Assembly: GCA_015057315.1 (NCBI GenBank)
Contig: SVER01000008.1
Coordinates: 39,710 to 103,709, forward strand
DNA length: 64,000 nucleotides
DNA from: Pseudobutyrivibrio ruminis
Lineage (GTDB): Bacteria; Bacillota; Clostridia; Lachnospirales; Lachnospiraceae
Reading direction: 5' to 3'
In this document: in pieces, positions 9,362 through 17,693 of the stretch
How the letters are laid out: each line of letters opens with the position of its first letter
Numbering within the stretch: position 1 is the stretch's first letter
Made by a program: the position numbers and the translations under genes
Notes under the pieces: model-generated
Told to the model about the DNA's origin: nothing
Databases searched by the model: none
What the model saw: only the letters and a program-made list of their open reading frames with translations

Positions 9362-9390
9362 TTGATAAAATGTATCAGTTTTGTTATTAT
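9362..9390 (+). promoter_or_regulatory. Sigma-A type promoter for 9412 lipoprotein
   Basis: TTGATA (9362-9367), 17-bp spacer, TATTAT (9385-9390). The start site would fall about 15 nt before the ATG, right at the AAGGAAGGGG ribosome site, giving a very short leader. Confidence 0.6.
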
Positions 9391-9411
9391 TAGACCAAAG
9401 GAAGGGGTATT

Positions 9412-10221
9412 ATGAAAAACAAAATTATATCTTTGTCAATTTTAATAGCCATGATGCTGACAGGCTGCGAAGATGTAATTCCTGGTGATGACTACGGCGT
9501 GTACATCGGCGCTGAGTACAGTGAGCTTCCAGAGGATGCAAGCTTTGATGTGCTTGTTATTGATGCTCAGTATTATACTGCTGATGAAATCGCAAGCCTT
9601 AAAGAGACAAATGGTGAAATCTATTCATATTTGAATGTAGGCTCTGTGGAAAGCTTTAGGGATTATTATGAGGATTATGAGGATATAACTACAGGCTCTT
9701 ACGAAAATTGGGAAGATGAGCGTTGGGTGGATGTAAGCAATCCTAAGTGGCAGGAGTTTGTGTTAGGTGAGCTTGCCCCACGGCTGATAGAAAAAGGCAT
9801 AGATGGATTCTTTATTGATAATTGCGATGTCTATTATATTGATCCAAGAGAGGAAATCTATGCTGGTTTGACCACAATTTTGTCTGGTCTAAAGGCTACA
9901 GGCAAATCTGTTATAGTCAACGGTGGGGATGCCTACGTAAGCAGATATCTTGATGAAAACAATACCCTAGATAAAGTAATAGATGGTGTCAACCAGGAAA
10001 CTGTGTACACCTCTATCAATTGGGATGACGGTACCTTCGGCGAAGCCACAGATAATGACAGGGAGTATTTCCTTGATTACCTGGAAAGAGTAAGCGACGC
10101 TGGCGGCGAGGTCTACCTTCTAGAATACACTACAAGCGACAAACTGGCCTGCTACATCCAAGACGAAGCCGACGCCCTAGGCTACCATGTGTATGTATCT
10201 CCATCGCTGGAGTTAAAATAA
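9412..10221 (+). CDS. Lipoprotein with GH114-like (endo-alpha-1,4-polygalactosaminidase-like) domain
   Basis: A 269-residue protein. The first 18 residues are a lipoprotein signal with lipobox LTGC, so it is anchored outside the membrane. The rest is a TIM-barrel related to GH114/TM1410-type proteins: FDVLVIDAQYY, IYSYLNVGSVESF, DVSNPKWQEF, and IDGFFIDNCDVY with conserved acidic residues at the strand ends. The family includes endo-alpha-1,4-polygalactosaminidase, so a role in cutting a galactosamine-containing extracellular polysaccharide is plausible given the neighbouring glycan loci. Strong ribosome site AAGGAAGGGG. Confidence 0.82.
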   Translation: MKNKIISLSILIAMMLTGCEDVIPGDDYGVYIGAEYSELPEDASFDVLVIDAQYYTADEIASLKETNGEIYSYLNVGSVESFRDYYEDYEDITTGSYENWEDERWVDVSNPKWQEFVLGELAPRLIEKGIDGFFIDNCDVYYIDPREEIYAGLTTILSGLKATGKSVIVNGGDAYVSRYLDENNTLDKVIDGVNQETVYTSINWDDGTFGEATDNDREYFLDYLERVSDAGGEVYLLEYTTSDKLACYIQDEADALGYHVYVSPSLELK

Positions 10222-10231
10222 AATTTTCAAT

Positions 10232-10832
10232 CCTGTCACGAGAAATATGGAATTTCCTATAATTTCATTCATATTGTGACAGGAGTTCTTTCTATCCTAC
10301 TACAATATCCACTTTGTCTGTCACAAGAGTAACGGAAAATGTGGGTTTGTGGGCATATTTGTGACAGAAATTTGCCAGATTCAGTGAAATTCTGTCACAA
10401 GGATAACGGAAATATAGGATTTGAAGGTTATGCTGTGACAGAAATCAGCCGAAATCAGTGAAATCCTGTCACAGAGGCAACGCGGTTATGGGGTTTGTGA
10501 GGAAGCTTGTGACAGGATTTAAGATTTAAGATGTGTTAAGTGAGCATTTCTGTCACAGGGGGAGCGAAGTTATGGGATTTGTGAGGAAGCTTGTGACAGG
10601 ATTTAAGATTTAAGATGTGTTAAGTGAGCATTTCTGTCACAAGTGCAACGATTCTATAGGCTTTATCAGAATTGCTGTGACAGAAATAGTGTTAGGTCTG
10701 TCACAAGTGAAATGGAAATTCTGGAGTTATAGGATATTTTGTGACAGAAACATGAGAAAACAAGGCGGATTTTTGTTTTTTCTGTCACAAGCTTAATGGA
10801 TTTATGGGCATTTAGCTTGCTGCTTGTGACAG
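10232..10832. repeat. Array of eight ~50-bp inverted-repeat units (CTGTCACA...TGTGACAG)
   Basis: The 669-bp gap between two lipoprotein genes holds eight units, each starting CTGTCACA and ending TGTGACAG: 10232-10283, 10318-10367, 10392-10441, 10465-10516, 10550-10599, 10634-10683, 10698-10747 and 10782-10832. Length is 50-52 bp each; spacers are 14-34 bp. Ends are 7-8 bp perfect inverted repeats, longer in some (11 bp in unit 8). The interior is also partly conserved: an AACGG-like block ~12 bp in, then a TATRGG-like block. Unit 1 is the most divergent. There is no coding potential. Unit order and partial conservation suggest a palindromic repeat family, a multi-site protein-binding array or serial RNA hairpins. 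Confidence 0.9.
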
Positions 10833-10890
10833 AGTATAGCGTCAATTAGTTTAATGAGAATGCATTATTGATTAAAAGGAAGAATCTATC

Positions 10891-11787
10891 ATGAGATGCA
10901 ATAGAAAATGTAGATATATAGCATATATAATGTGCATAGCATTGGCATTATCACTAAGTGGATGTGCAAAAGTGGAGAAGCAGGTGGCTTCAGCAGATGT
11001 TGAGCGCACTGAAAAGAAAGTCAATGTGAAAGAGGAAATATCTTCAAAAGAAGAGAATACTGTGTCTAAGGCTGAAGCAAAATTGGATGCTGAAAACAGC
11101 AAAGATATTGAAGGAAACAAAGAGGAAAAAGAATCTTCTAAAGAAGCAACAGATAAAATAGTTAATGCATCGGAGGTAAAAATGACCACAACAAATGTGA
11201 AAGACACAGAAAACTTCTACGGAATAGAATTTACAGCCGACAGCGACATCTTCGCAAGGATAAAGGGAAAGTCCTACAAGGATGACTGCACAGTGCCATT
11301 ATCGGATTTACGATATCTACATGTACTTCACGTGGGATTTGATGGTCAACCCCATGAAGGGGAGATAATCTGCAACAAGGCTATCGCAGAAGATTTGCTG
11401 GAGATTTTTGAGCAGCTATATGAGGCTGGCTATCAGATAGAAAAGATTAAGCTGGTGGATGAATATAATGCAGAGGATGAAGCGTCAATGGCAGATAACA
11501 ATTCATCCTGCTTCAACTTTAGATTTATTAGCCACACAACCAAAATTTCCAACCACGGCAAAGGAATGGCCATAGACATCAATCCCCTCTACAACCCATA
11601 CATCAAAACAGTTAATGGCAATCTCAACATAGAGCCAGCCAACAGCACTCCATATGTAGACCGCGCCGCCGATTTTCCTCACAAGATTGATGAAACAGAC
11701 CTGGCATATCAGCTGTTCATCGCACACGGATTCAGTTGGGGTGGAGCATGGAATTCATCAAAAGACTATCAGCATTTCGAAAAGTGA
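10891..11787 (+). CDS. Lipoprotein with M15-type peptidase (VanY / L-Ala-D-Glu peptidase-like) domain
   Basis: A 298-residue protein. The N-terminus has a signal with lipobox LSGC. Residues ~28-105 are a charged Lys/Glu-rich linker. The C-terminal ~170 residues match the M15_4 zinc peptidase type: SNHGKGMAIDIN gives the first zinc His and Asp, and the end WNSSKDYQHFEK gives the last His; GFSWGGAW is also typical. It likely trims peptidoglycan stem peptides at the cell surface. AAGGAAG precedes the ATG. The repeat array lies directly upstream. Confidence 0.87.
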   Translation: MRCNRKCRYIAYIMCIALALSLSGCAKVEKQVASADVERTEKKVNVKEEISSKEENTVSKAEAKLDAENSKDIEGNKEEKESSKEATDKIVNASEVKMTTTNVKDTENFYGIEFTADSDIFARIKGKSYKDDCTVPLSDLRYLHVLHVGFDGQPHEGEIICNKAIAEDLLEIFEQLYEAGYQIEKIKLVDEYNAEDEASMADNNSSCFNFRFISHTTKISNHGKGMAIDINPLYNPYIKTVNGNLNIEPANSTPYVDRAADFPHKIDETDLAYQLFIAHGFSWGGAWNSSKDYQHFEK

Positions 11788-11828
11788 CGTATTGAAGCCG
11801 CGAACCAGATGTTTAGAATGAGCCTGTA

Positions 11829-11892
11829 GCTGTCAATGAATATATTACACAAGGAGCCAATCTCGCGACGGTGTAATATATTTATTGACAGC
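11829..11892. repeat. 22-bp inverted repeat with 20-nt loop
   Basis: 11829-11850 (starting GCTGTCAAT) and 11871-11892 (ending ATTGACAGC) are inverted copies with one mismatch in 22. It lies between two convergent genes (ends 11787 and 11925), so it may act as a bidirectional terminator, though no clear T run follows; a small palindromic repeat element is the alternative. Confidence 0.75.
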
Positions 11893-11924
11893 GTAACAGG
11901 CGGACTAACGTGTGGGAACACGGC

Positions 11925-13436
11925 CTACGCTGCGAAGTGGAGGAGGAAGAATGGGAAGTTGCCGTAGAAGAGTAGGAAGGCGTAGCATAATCCTATGGCG
12001 TAAATTAGTTGGTTGTAGAACATGCGCTTGCCGAAGTTGGCAAGGGGTCCATTTACTGTGATTTCTTCTGTTTCGGCATTGAATCCGTTGTCTAAAAGTA
12101 GGCTAACAAGAATGACGACAAGTGACAGTGCCAAAACAGGTATAAATGGTAAATAATATCTAGAGGCAAATCCGCCTAAATATCCACGTGTAAGATAAGT
12201 TCCATAAGCGCTCTTAAGCTGATAGATGAATGTGAGTACACATGAAATCCAGCCAGCCTGAAGAGGAAGGGCAAGTGAGCCGGCCTTCTTGTTTACTATT
12301 GGAATGAATAGTAGTACAGGAAGAACCCAAAGTAGCTCGAAAGGTATAGCGGTGAGACTGTAGGTGAAGGTCTTCATAAAACGATGTATTGATTCGATTC
12401 CTGACCATGACAGGAAGAATCGCTCAAAGTAATATGAAAGATATTCATTAAATGTGAAGCTTGTTCGCTCAGCCTTGTCCACATAATATATCGTATTTTC
12501 GAAGTACTCCTTGCTGCAAATAAGCTCTAAGGATGGATGGATTGTTCCGTAGCGGTTGTACACAAGGATGTAGTAAAGTGCTGCAATTCCGTAAACAGGA
12601 AGTGATAATAAAAATTCCTTGGCAAATAAAGCCTTAAGGCTGCGCTCTTTAATCATAGTAACAATAAGAACTATAAGAGCCATAAATATGCAAAGCATTG
12701 CAGTAGTAAGCTTTGTTAGAAGTGATGCTGAGATTCCAGCAGCAATTAGCATATAGGTGCTAAGACCGCGCTTTTCTTCGCAGAATCTAATGAGCCCAAG
12801 GATGCAGATGGCACCTGTAACAAGAGCCAGGGCATCATTTGTAACGGCACATAATTCATAGGAAAGCATAGGGATGCTTGTGATGGTGATAGCGTATAAA
12901 AGATGTAGCCAAGGACGCTGTTTTGGTATGCGAGAGTAGCCAATGTAAAGCATAATGCCAACACCAATGAGAGATATGGCAAGACTGAAATATCTAAGCT
13001 GCATCTTTTGGATGGTTACAACCACATCTGATTCAGTAGGGGTGAAACCACCAGCTAATCTCATAATATGATAATAAAGAGGTGGATGGCAAAGATAGTT
13101 GACAAGTGATTGTTGATATTCATAGTTTGGTTCAGTAGACCACTTCATCATTGCATTGTTAAAAATATGCATGTCCTCAAAATGAGGGATAATTTCATTT
13201 GTTTCTTTAAGATAATATACATAGGCAATGTGGGCAGATTCGTCAGGAGATGAATCTGGTACATAATGTGCGAAAAAAACACCCATCGCTGCAGTGTAAA
13301 TCAAAAAGAAAATGTATACACCTCTGATAAATGCCAAACGACCCTTTTTCTTCACACCAAAATAAAAAGTGCCGATGGCGATTATTCCAAATAAAATCAT
13401 TAAAGAATATGCTAAAGCTTTCATTCCTATCTCCAA
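11925..13436 (-). CDS. Polytopic membrane protein, DUF2142 / GT-C glycosyltransferase-like
   Basis: A 503-residue integral membrane protein with about 11-12 hydrophobic segments. Near residue 60 it has SPDESAHIAYVYYLKE, the acidic PDE-x-H loop of DUF2142 and related GT-C enzymes that use polyprenyl-phosphate sugars. HPPLYYHIM near 117 is the second family signature. It probably adds a sugar to a lipid-linked glycan on the outer face of the membrane, or acts as the polymerase of the locus, which otherwise lacks an obvious Wzy. It overlaps the upstream flippase gene by 10 nt and is last in the leftward arm. Confidence 0.7.
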   Translation of the reverse strand: MEIGMKALAYSLMILFGIIAIGTFYFGVKKKGRLAFIRGVYIFFLIYTAAMGVFFAHYVPDSSPDESAHIAYVYYLKETNEIIPHFEDMHIFNNAMMKWSTEPNYEYQQSLVNYLCHPPLYYHIMRLAGGFTPTESDVVVTIQKMQLRYFSLAISLIGVGIMLYIGYSRIPKQRPWLHLLYAITITSIPMLSYELCAVTNDALALVTGAICILGLIRFCEEKRGLSTYMLIAAGISASLLTKLTTAMLCIFMALIVLIVTMIKERSLKALFAKEFLLSLPVYGIAALYYILVYNRYGTIHPSLELICSKEYFENTIYYVDKAERTSFTFNEYLSYYFERFFLSWSGIESIHRFMKTFTYSLTAIPFELLWVLPVLLFIPIVNKKAGSLALPLQAGWISCVLTFIYQLKSAYGTYLTRGYLGGFASRYYLPFIPVLALSLVVILVSLLLDNGFNAETEEITVNGPLANFGKRMFYNQLIYAIGLCYAFLLFYGNFPFFLLHFAA

Positions 13437-14884
13437 TTTAATTTTGATTTAACCTTATTAATTACGATTGTAGCATTTTCTATAAAGAATGTATCTACAA
13501 GCACGATTAAAAGTGCAAAATAAAGTGTTGCACCTGAGACCACTCGAAGTAATGTTCCAATGATATTTGCAGGTAAAAATCTATCTTCAAGTAAAAGTAG
13601 AAGCAGCATCATGAAAGAAGCTATCAGATACTTATATGCTCCTTTAAATATCACTTTGATATCAAGCTCATGCCTTACATAGTAAAGCTGGATGCCGGCA
13701 ATGCTAAGTTCCGCCACAGCAGATGCAAATGCAGCACCATAAGATAAGAACTTGGGAATCAACACAAGGTTAAGACAACAGTTGATAACGGCTCCAATCA
13801 GCACAGTGCGCGTGTATAACTTCTCACGCTTGGTAGGCACCAGGTATTCAATACCGGTTACATTGTTGATGGAGATTGCCACAGTTAAAAGTGAAACAAT
13901 CTTAAGCAGAAGCTTAACCTTTTCGTAGCTATCACCATAGAACCATGGAACAAAGCTATCGGCTATACCAAACAGCCCAAACATCAGTGGCAATCCTAAG
14001 AACCATGCAAACTGATAAGCCTTGTACATGGCAGCGCGGATGGCATCCTTGTTGCCCTCAGAGAAGTACTGGCCGATGCGTGGAACCATAACAGTACTCA
14101 TAGATGTAACAAGCACAAGCACCATCTTGGTGATTCGCATGGCAGCATCATAGTATCCGTTTTCGGCATTGCCCTCAGTGAACATACCAATCATGATTTT
14201 ATCTAAGTATTGATAAATCTGTACCGCAATAGTAGGTAGGAAAAGCCCCAGGATAACCCTGGTATCTTTAAATGGAGCAAGGTCTGAAAACCTTACCTTT
14301 GTAAGATATTTTGGCAGATAAACCCACAGTGAAACGTGGCCCATCATAGTGATAATAGCAGTTCCGGCAGTGTAGAGGGCTAAATCATCAGCGTCCTTAA
14401 TCAAGGTGAAAATCATAATAAGATTTATGATTCTAAAGACTGCATTTCGGCCGACGATTTTGCCGAACTCCTCAAGCCCCTGGAAGAACCAGCTGGTATC
14501 ACAGGCTACATTGATGATTTCGATAAACTGAATAATGTAGATAATCATCCAATCTGGATGAAGCAAAAAAACAAACACTCCATAGATAAACAGGAATATG
14601 GCAGTGCTTGTACATCTGAATATTGCAGTGTTCCAGAAAGCCACAGATCTTTTATAAGTATCGGTCTGCACATAGGAAACCTCACGCTGTCCGTAGGTAG
14701 AGGTGCCAAGATTAGCAAATATAATAAAGAAAGCTGCAATGGCTGTGACGTAGCTGAACACACCCATTCCACCTGCACCTAACACCCTTGCAATGTAAGG
14801 GGCTGTAAGAAGTGGTGTGATAATAACCAGCATCTGATATGCAACATTATATATATAATTTTTCTTAACGTTTTTTTCTTTCAT
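13427..14884 (-). CDS. Wzx-type polysaccharide flippase
   Basis: A 485-residue protein with about 14 membrane segments, of the MATE/MOP polysaccharide export family (starts MKEKNVKKNYIYNVAY; then APYIARVLGAGGMGVFSY). It moves undecaprenyl-linked repeat units across the membrane. I chose ATG 14884 over an upstream TTG (14914) because TAGGACG sits just before it and the TTG would overlap the previous gene. It follows the GT2 gene by 16 nt. Confidence 0.88.
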   Translation of the reverse strand: MKEKNVKKNYIYNVAYQMLVIITPLLTAPYIARVLGAGGMGVFSYVTAIAAFFIIFANLGTSTYGQREVSYVQTDTYKRSVAFWNTAIFRCTSTAIFLFIYGVFVFLLHPDWMIIYIIQFIEIINVACDTSWFFQGLEEFGKIVGRNAVFRIINLIMIFTLIKDADDLALYTAGTAIITMMGHVSLWVYLPKYLTKVRFSDLAPFKDTRVILGLFLPTIAVQIYQYLDKIMIGMFTEGNAENGYYDAAMRITKMVLVLVTSMSTVMVPRIGQYFSEGNKDAIRAAMYKAYQFAWFLGLPLMFGLFGIADSFVPWFYGDSYEKVKLLLKIVSLLTVAISINNVTGIEYLVPTKREKLYTRTVLIGAVINCCLNLVLIPKFLSYGAAFASAVAELSIAGIQLYYVRHELDIKVIFKGAYKYLIASFMMLLLLLLEDRFLPANIIGTLLRVVSGATLYFALLIVLVDTFFIENATIVINKVKSKLNWR

Positions 14885-14900
14885 TTCACGTCCTAATTTA

Positions 14901-15836
14901 TTAAAGTTTTCCAAGTAGGATAATTATTCTAAGAAGAATTTCGCCAGAGACACTACGTCTTAATGCCTTTGGATAGAATATCTTTTTCATGCGATTTTTA
15001 CCAGCAAATAGCTTTAGAAAATCCTTAGTAGAAGCATCTACCTTATCTGAGAAAAGCTTATCAAAGCATTCAAGCATCATCTTTGTTCTTGGACAGAAAT
15101 CTCCATTTAACACAGTGTTAATGCGCCATTTAATCTTTGCCATCATACCAAGATTAGTAGAGGATGCAGCAGCAGAATGTCTCCTGTACTTAGCAAGAGG
15201 AGCAGCGTCATAAATGATTTCGCCACCAAGACCCAATGCAATTAATGACACCCATTTATCGTGATAATAAATATCCTTAGAATAGTCATTAAGGAATGCC
15301 ATCGTAGCCAAGCACCTGTTAATTACCAGTGTAAATCCTGGGAACACACCCTCAAAAAACATATTCTGAAATGTAACCTTATCCATAGGATTGTTATCGC
15401 AAAATGTTCCATTCACATTAAGCCATTCATCACAGATATAATAATTAGAAGCAAAAAGCCCTGGAGTATTCGAATCAACACCTGAAAGCTTATCCACAGC
15501 CGCCTGAAGCTTGCCAGTCTCCCACACATCATCCTGGTCACAGAAAGCCAGGTACTTAAACTCCTTATCATCTGCAAGTGCAAATGCGCCAGCCATCGCA
15601 AAGCTTCCGCCAAAGCCAATATTCTTATTGTGTCCACTGGCATCATCTGAAACTACAGTAATTCGTGAATCATACTTAGCCAGCCTATTTATAACAGAAA
15701 GAGTACCATCCTTAGAGCCATCATCCCTAATATATAGCCTAAAATCCGAAAATGATTGCCCTAATATACTCTTGATTTGTTCCTCTAAAAAAGTCTGCCC
15801 ATTATAGGTAGACATTACGATTGCAATAGTTGCCAT
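14901..15836 (-). CDS. GT2 glycosyltransferase (rhamnosyltransferase-like)
   Basis: A 311-residue GT-A fold enzyme. N-terminal IAIVMSTYNGQTFLEEQ is the nucleotide-sugar binding start; RDDGSKDGT and CDQDDVW (the DxD-type metal site near 98) follow. The pattern resembles dTDP-rhamnosyl transferases such as RfbF/WbbL relatives. It is first in the leftward arm. GGAAGGAT precedes the ATG. The ~340-bp palindrome arm begins 76 bp upstream of its start. Confidence 0.87.
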   Translation of the reverse strand: MATIAIVMSTYNGQTFLEEQIKSILGQSFSDFRLYIRDDGSKDGTLSVINRLAKYDSRITVVSDDASGHNKNIGFGGSFAMAGAFALADDKEFKYLAFCDQDDVWETGKLQAAVDKLSGVDSNTPGLFASNYYICDEWLNVNGTFCDNNPMDKVTFQNMFFEGVFPGFTLVINRCLATMAFLNDYSKDIYYHDKWVSLIALGLGGEIIYDAAPLAKYRRHSAAASSTNLGMMAKIKWRINTVLNGDFCPRTKMMLECFDKLFSDKVDASTKDFLKLFAGKNRMKKIFYPKALRRSVSGEILLRIIILLGKL

Positions 15837-15868
15837 ATTATCCTTCCAACAATAATAATTTACAAATT

Positions 15869-15897
15869 ATTCTAAACCAACCTTATAGGCAATGCAA
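15869..15897 (-). promoter_or_regulatory. Promoter of leftward polysaccharide arm
   Basis: On the minus strand TTGCAT (15897-15892), 17-bp spacer, TAGAAT (15874-15869). It lies between the outer edge of the big palindrome and the GT2 start, so the palindrome would be upstream of, not inside, this transcript. Confidence 0.55.
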
Positions 15898-15912
15898 GGA
15901 GAGGGGCGTGTA

Positions 15913-16659
15913 GTTGCTATTAACGGCCATACCGCTACAGCTTAGAGTGGATTTAGCCCAAGGATCCCTCACACCTGCCTTGGGCTAGCTGCCGAAAGTT
16001 TTTAGTGTGCCCTCCAAGAACCCAACCAACACCCCTTAGCTACTTGCACAGTCGAAGAATTGCTGATTTTCTAAATGCCACAACTCGCATTCTCTATTAC
16101 ACGTGTTCTTTCAAGGTTTGACAATTCTGTCGGTACTGTATGTATCTCACAGACACACTCAACCTAGAGTAATAGCAGTGGCGGCAATATTAGTATTAAT
16201 TGCATGATTTTGGAATGAGCCTAGTAGAATCTTAAAGCAGTTTTTGAATGTTTTCATATGGGCTGCCACGGACGGCAGCCCAAGGCTGATAGCGAAATGG
16301 ACTGAGCTTGAAGCCGGTAGGAAAACATCCAAAAACTGCTTTTAATTCTACTTGGCGAATGTAATATGAATGCAATTAATACTAATATTGCCGCCACTGC
16401 TATTATGAAACCCATCAAGTGTCTGTGAGATACATACAGTGCCTTCGAATAGTCAAAGCCGTGAAAGGACACGTGACGTATGCTCGTTTGTGGCATTAAG
16501 AAAATCAGCAATTCCTCTCCAATGATGCAAGTAGTTAAGGGGCGTTGGCTGGATTCTTGGAGGGCACGTCTAGATAAATGGATTAGCCAAGGACAGGTGT
16601 GAGGGGACCTGGGGCTAAATCCACATTTTCGCATTTCTTGTATGTCCGTTAATAGCAAC
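15913..16659. repeat. ~750-bp imperfect palindrome (two ~340-bp inverted arms)
   Basis: Arms 15913-16255 and 16321-16659 are inverted copies built of conserved blocks separated by unrelated short linkers. Matching blocks: 15913-15932/16640-16659 (19 of 20), 15951-15987/16584-16620, 16007-16048/16526-16567 (38 of 42, all differences transitions), 16058-16083/16488-16513 (25 of 26), 16135-16156/16419-16440 (22 of 22), 16170-16205/16370-16405 (36 of 36), 16222-16255/16321-16353. The 65-bp centre holds a perfect hairpin at 16259-16282. It lies between divergent glycan operons and contains no convincing gene. A candidate TATACT box follows at 16666-16671 for the rightward operon. Nature unknown: inverted duplication of a regulatory or RNA element, or one giant hairpin. 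Confidence 0.92.
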
Positions 16660-16700
16660 TTGTGATATACTAAACACAAATTGTGTTTGAAGGAAATAGT

Positions 16701-17693
16701 ATGGATAAATTTGAAACCTTGGGTTGCCAGTTCGAGGGCAAGCGGGTTCTTTATATAACAACTAAAAATCTGGATTATATCAGGGTTACGCAGGAGATTG
16801 ATTACCTACAGCAAAGGGCAGCCAGCCTTACAGTAATTGGAAGCAAAAGTAAGAGCTATCCTAAGAGGCTTGCTTATGTGTGGCTTAGCTTAATTAGGCA
16901 GTCTATGCGGGATGTTGATGTGGCTTTTGTGGGATTTTCACCACAGTTGGTGGTTCCGTTTTTTAAGAGAAAGCTTAAGAAAAGACAGCTGTTTATAGAT
17001 TTCTTTATATCGGTGTATGACACCATGATTATGGATAGAAAGAAGTTTAGGGACGGTGGCCTGGTGGCAAAGCTGACACATAAGCTGGATGAAGCTACCA
17101 TCAAAAGTGCTGATTATGTTGTTTGTGATACGGTGGCTCACGGCACTTTTTTCTCAGAGGAATTTGGAAAAGAAATTGATAAGATTTACGTATATTATCT
17201 GCATGCCAATGAAGCTATTTATCACCCTATGGCAGATGTCGGTATCGAGGCAAAAAGTGAAAAAAAGAAGGTGCTGTACTTTGGTTCAATCCTAAACCTT
17301 CAGGGGGTGGATGTAATATTGGATGCCCTTAGGGAGTTTGCAGATGATGATAGAATCAGCTTTGAAATAATCGGCCCAATATCAGACAAGATGCAAAAGC
17401 CGATTCAGCCAAACGTAACTTATATTGATTGGCTTACACAGGAGGATTTGGCTAAGCATATTGCAGCAGCTGATTTGTGCCTGGCAGGTCATTTTTCAGG
17501 GGATATTATGAAGGCTAAGCGAACTATTCCTGGCAAGGCATATATCTATGAGGCTATGGAAAAGCCAATGATTCTTGGTGATGGAATGGCCAACCACGAA
17601 TTGTTTAATGCCGACGAAAAACATATTTTTGTAGAAATGGGAAATCCGAAGGCACTGGCTGGTGCAATAAGGGATTATTTTGAATATGAGTGA
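16701..17693 (+). CDS. GT4-like (GT-B) glycosyltransferase
   Basis: A 330-residue protein with a GT-B layout: N-terminal domain with KRVLYITTKNLDYIRVTQEIDYL, central KKVLYFGSILNLQGVDVIL starting the nucleotide-binding half, and EIIGPISDKM and YEAMEKPMIL in the donor site. It is a little short for GT4. I chose ATG 16701 with GAAGGAAA before it rather than an in-frame GTG at 16683. It is first in the rightward arm and overlaps the next gene by 8 nt. Confidence 0.8.
   Translation: MDKFETLGCQFEGKRVLYITTKNLDYIRVTQEIDYLQQRAASLTVIGSKSKSYPKRLAYVWLSLIRQSMRDVDVAFVGFSPQLVVPFFKRKLKKRQLFIDFFISVYDTMIMDRKKFRDGGLVAKLTHKLDEATIKSADYVVCDTVAHGTFFSEEFGKEIDKIYVYYLHANEAIYHPMADVGIEAKSEKKKVLYFGSILNLQGVDVILDALREFADDDRISFEIIGPISDKMQKPIQPNVTYIDWLTQEDLAKHIAAADLCLAGHFSGDIMKAKRTIPGKAYIYEAMEKPMILGDGMANHELFNADEKHIFVEMGNPKALAGAIRDYFEYE

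Noticed and set aside
10232..10832. CRISPR array
   Set aside because: Units are internally inverted, repeats vary in sequence and spacers are 14-34 bp with partial duplication; no cas genes are near.
16254..16679. 141-codon minus-strand ORF with a membrane-like segment, inside the palindrome
   Set aside because: The matching stretch of the left arm has a stop just after the same segment, and differences between the arms in this frame change amino acids rather than being synonymous. No ribosome site was found. It looks like a by-product of the palindrome.
15837..16700. JUMPstart/ops-type antitermination element
   Set aside because: No GGCGGTAG-type ops core; such elements are described in Proteobacteria. 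LoaP-type control remains possible but cannot be shown from this sequence.
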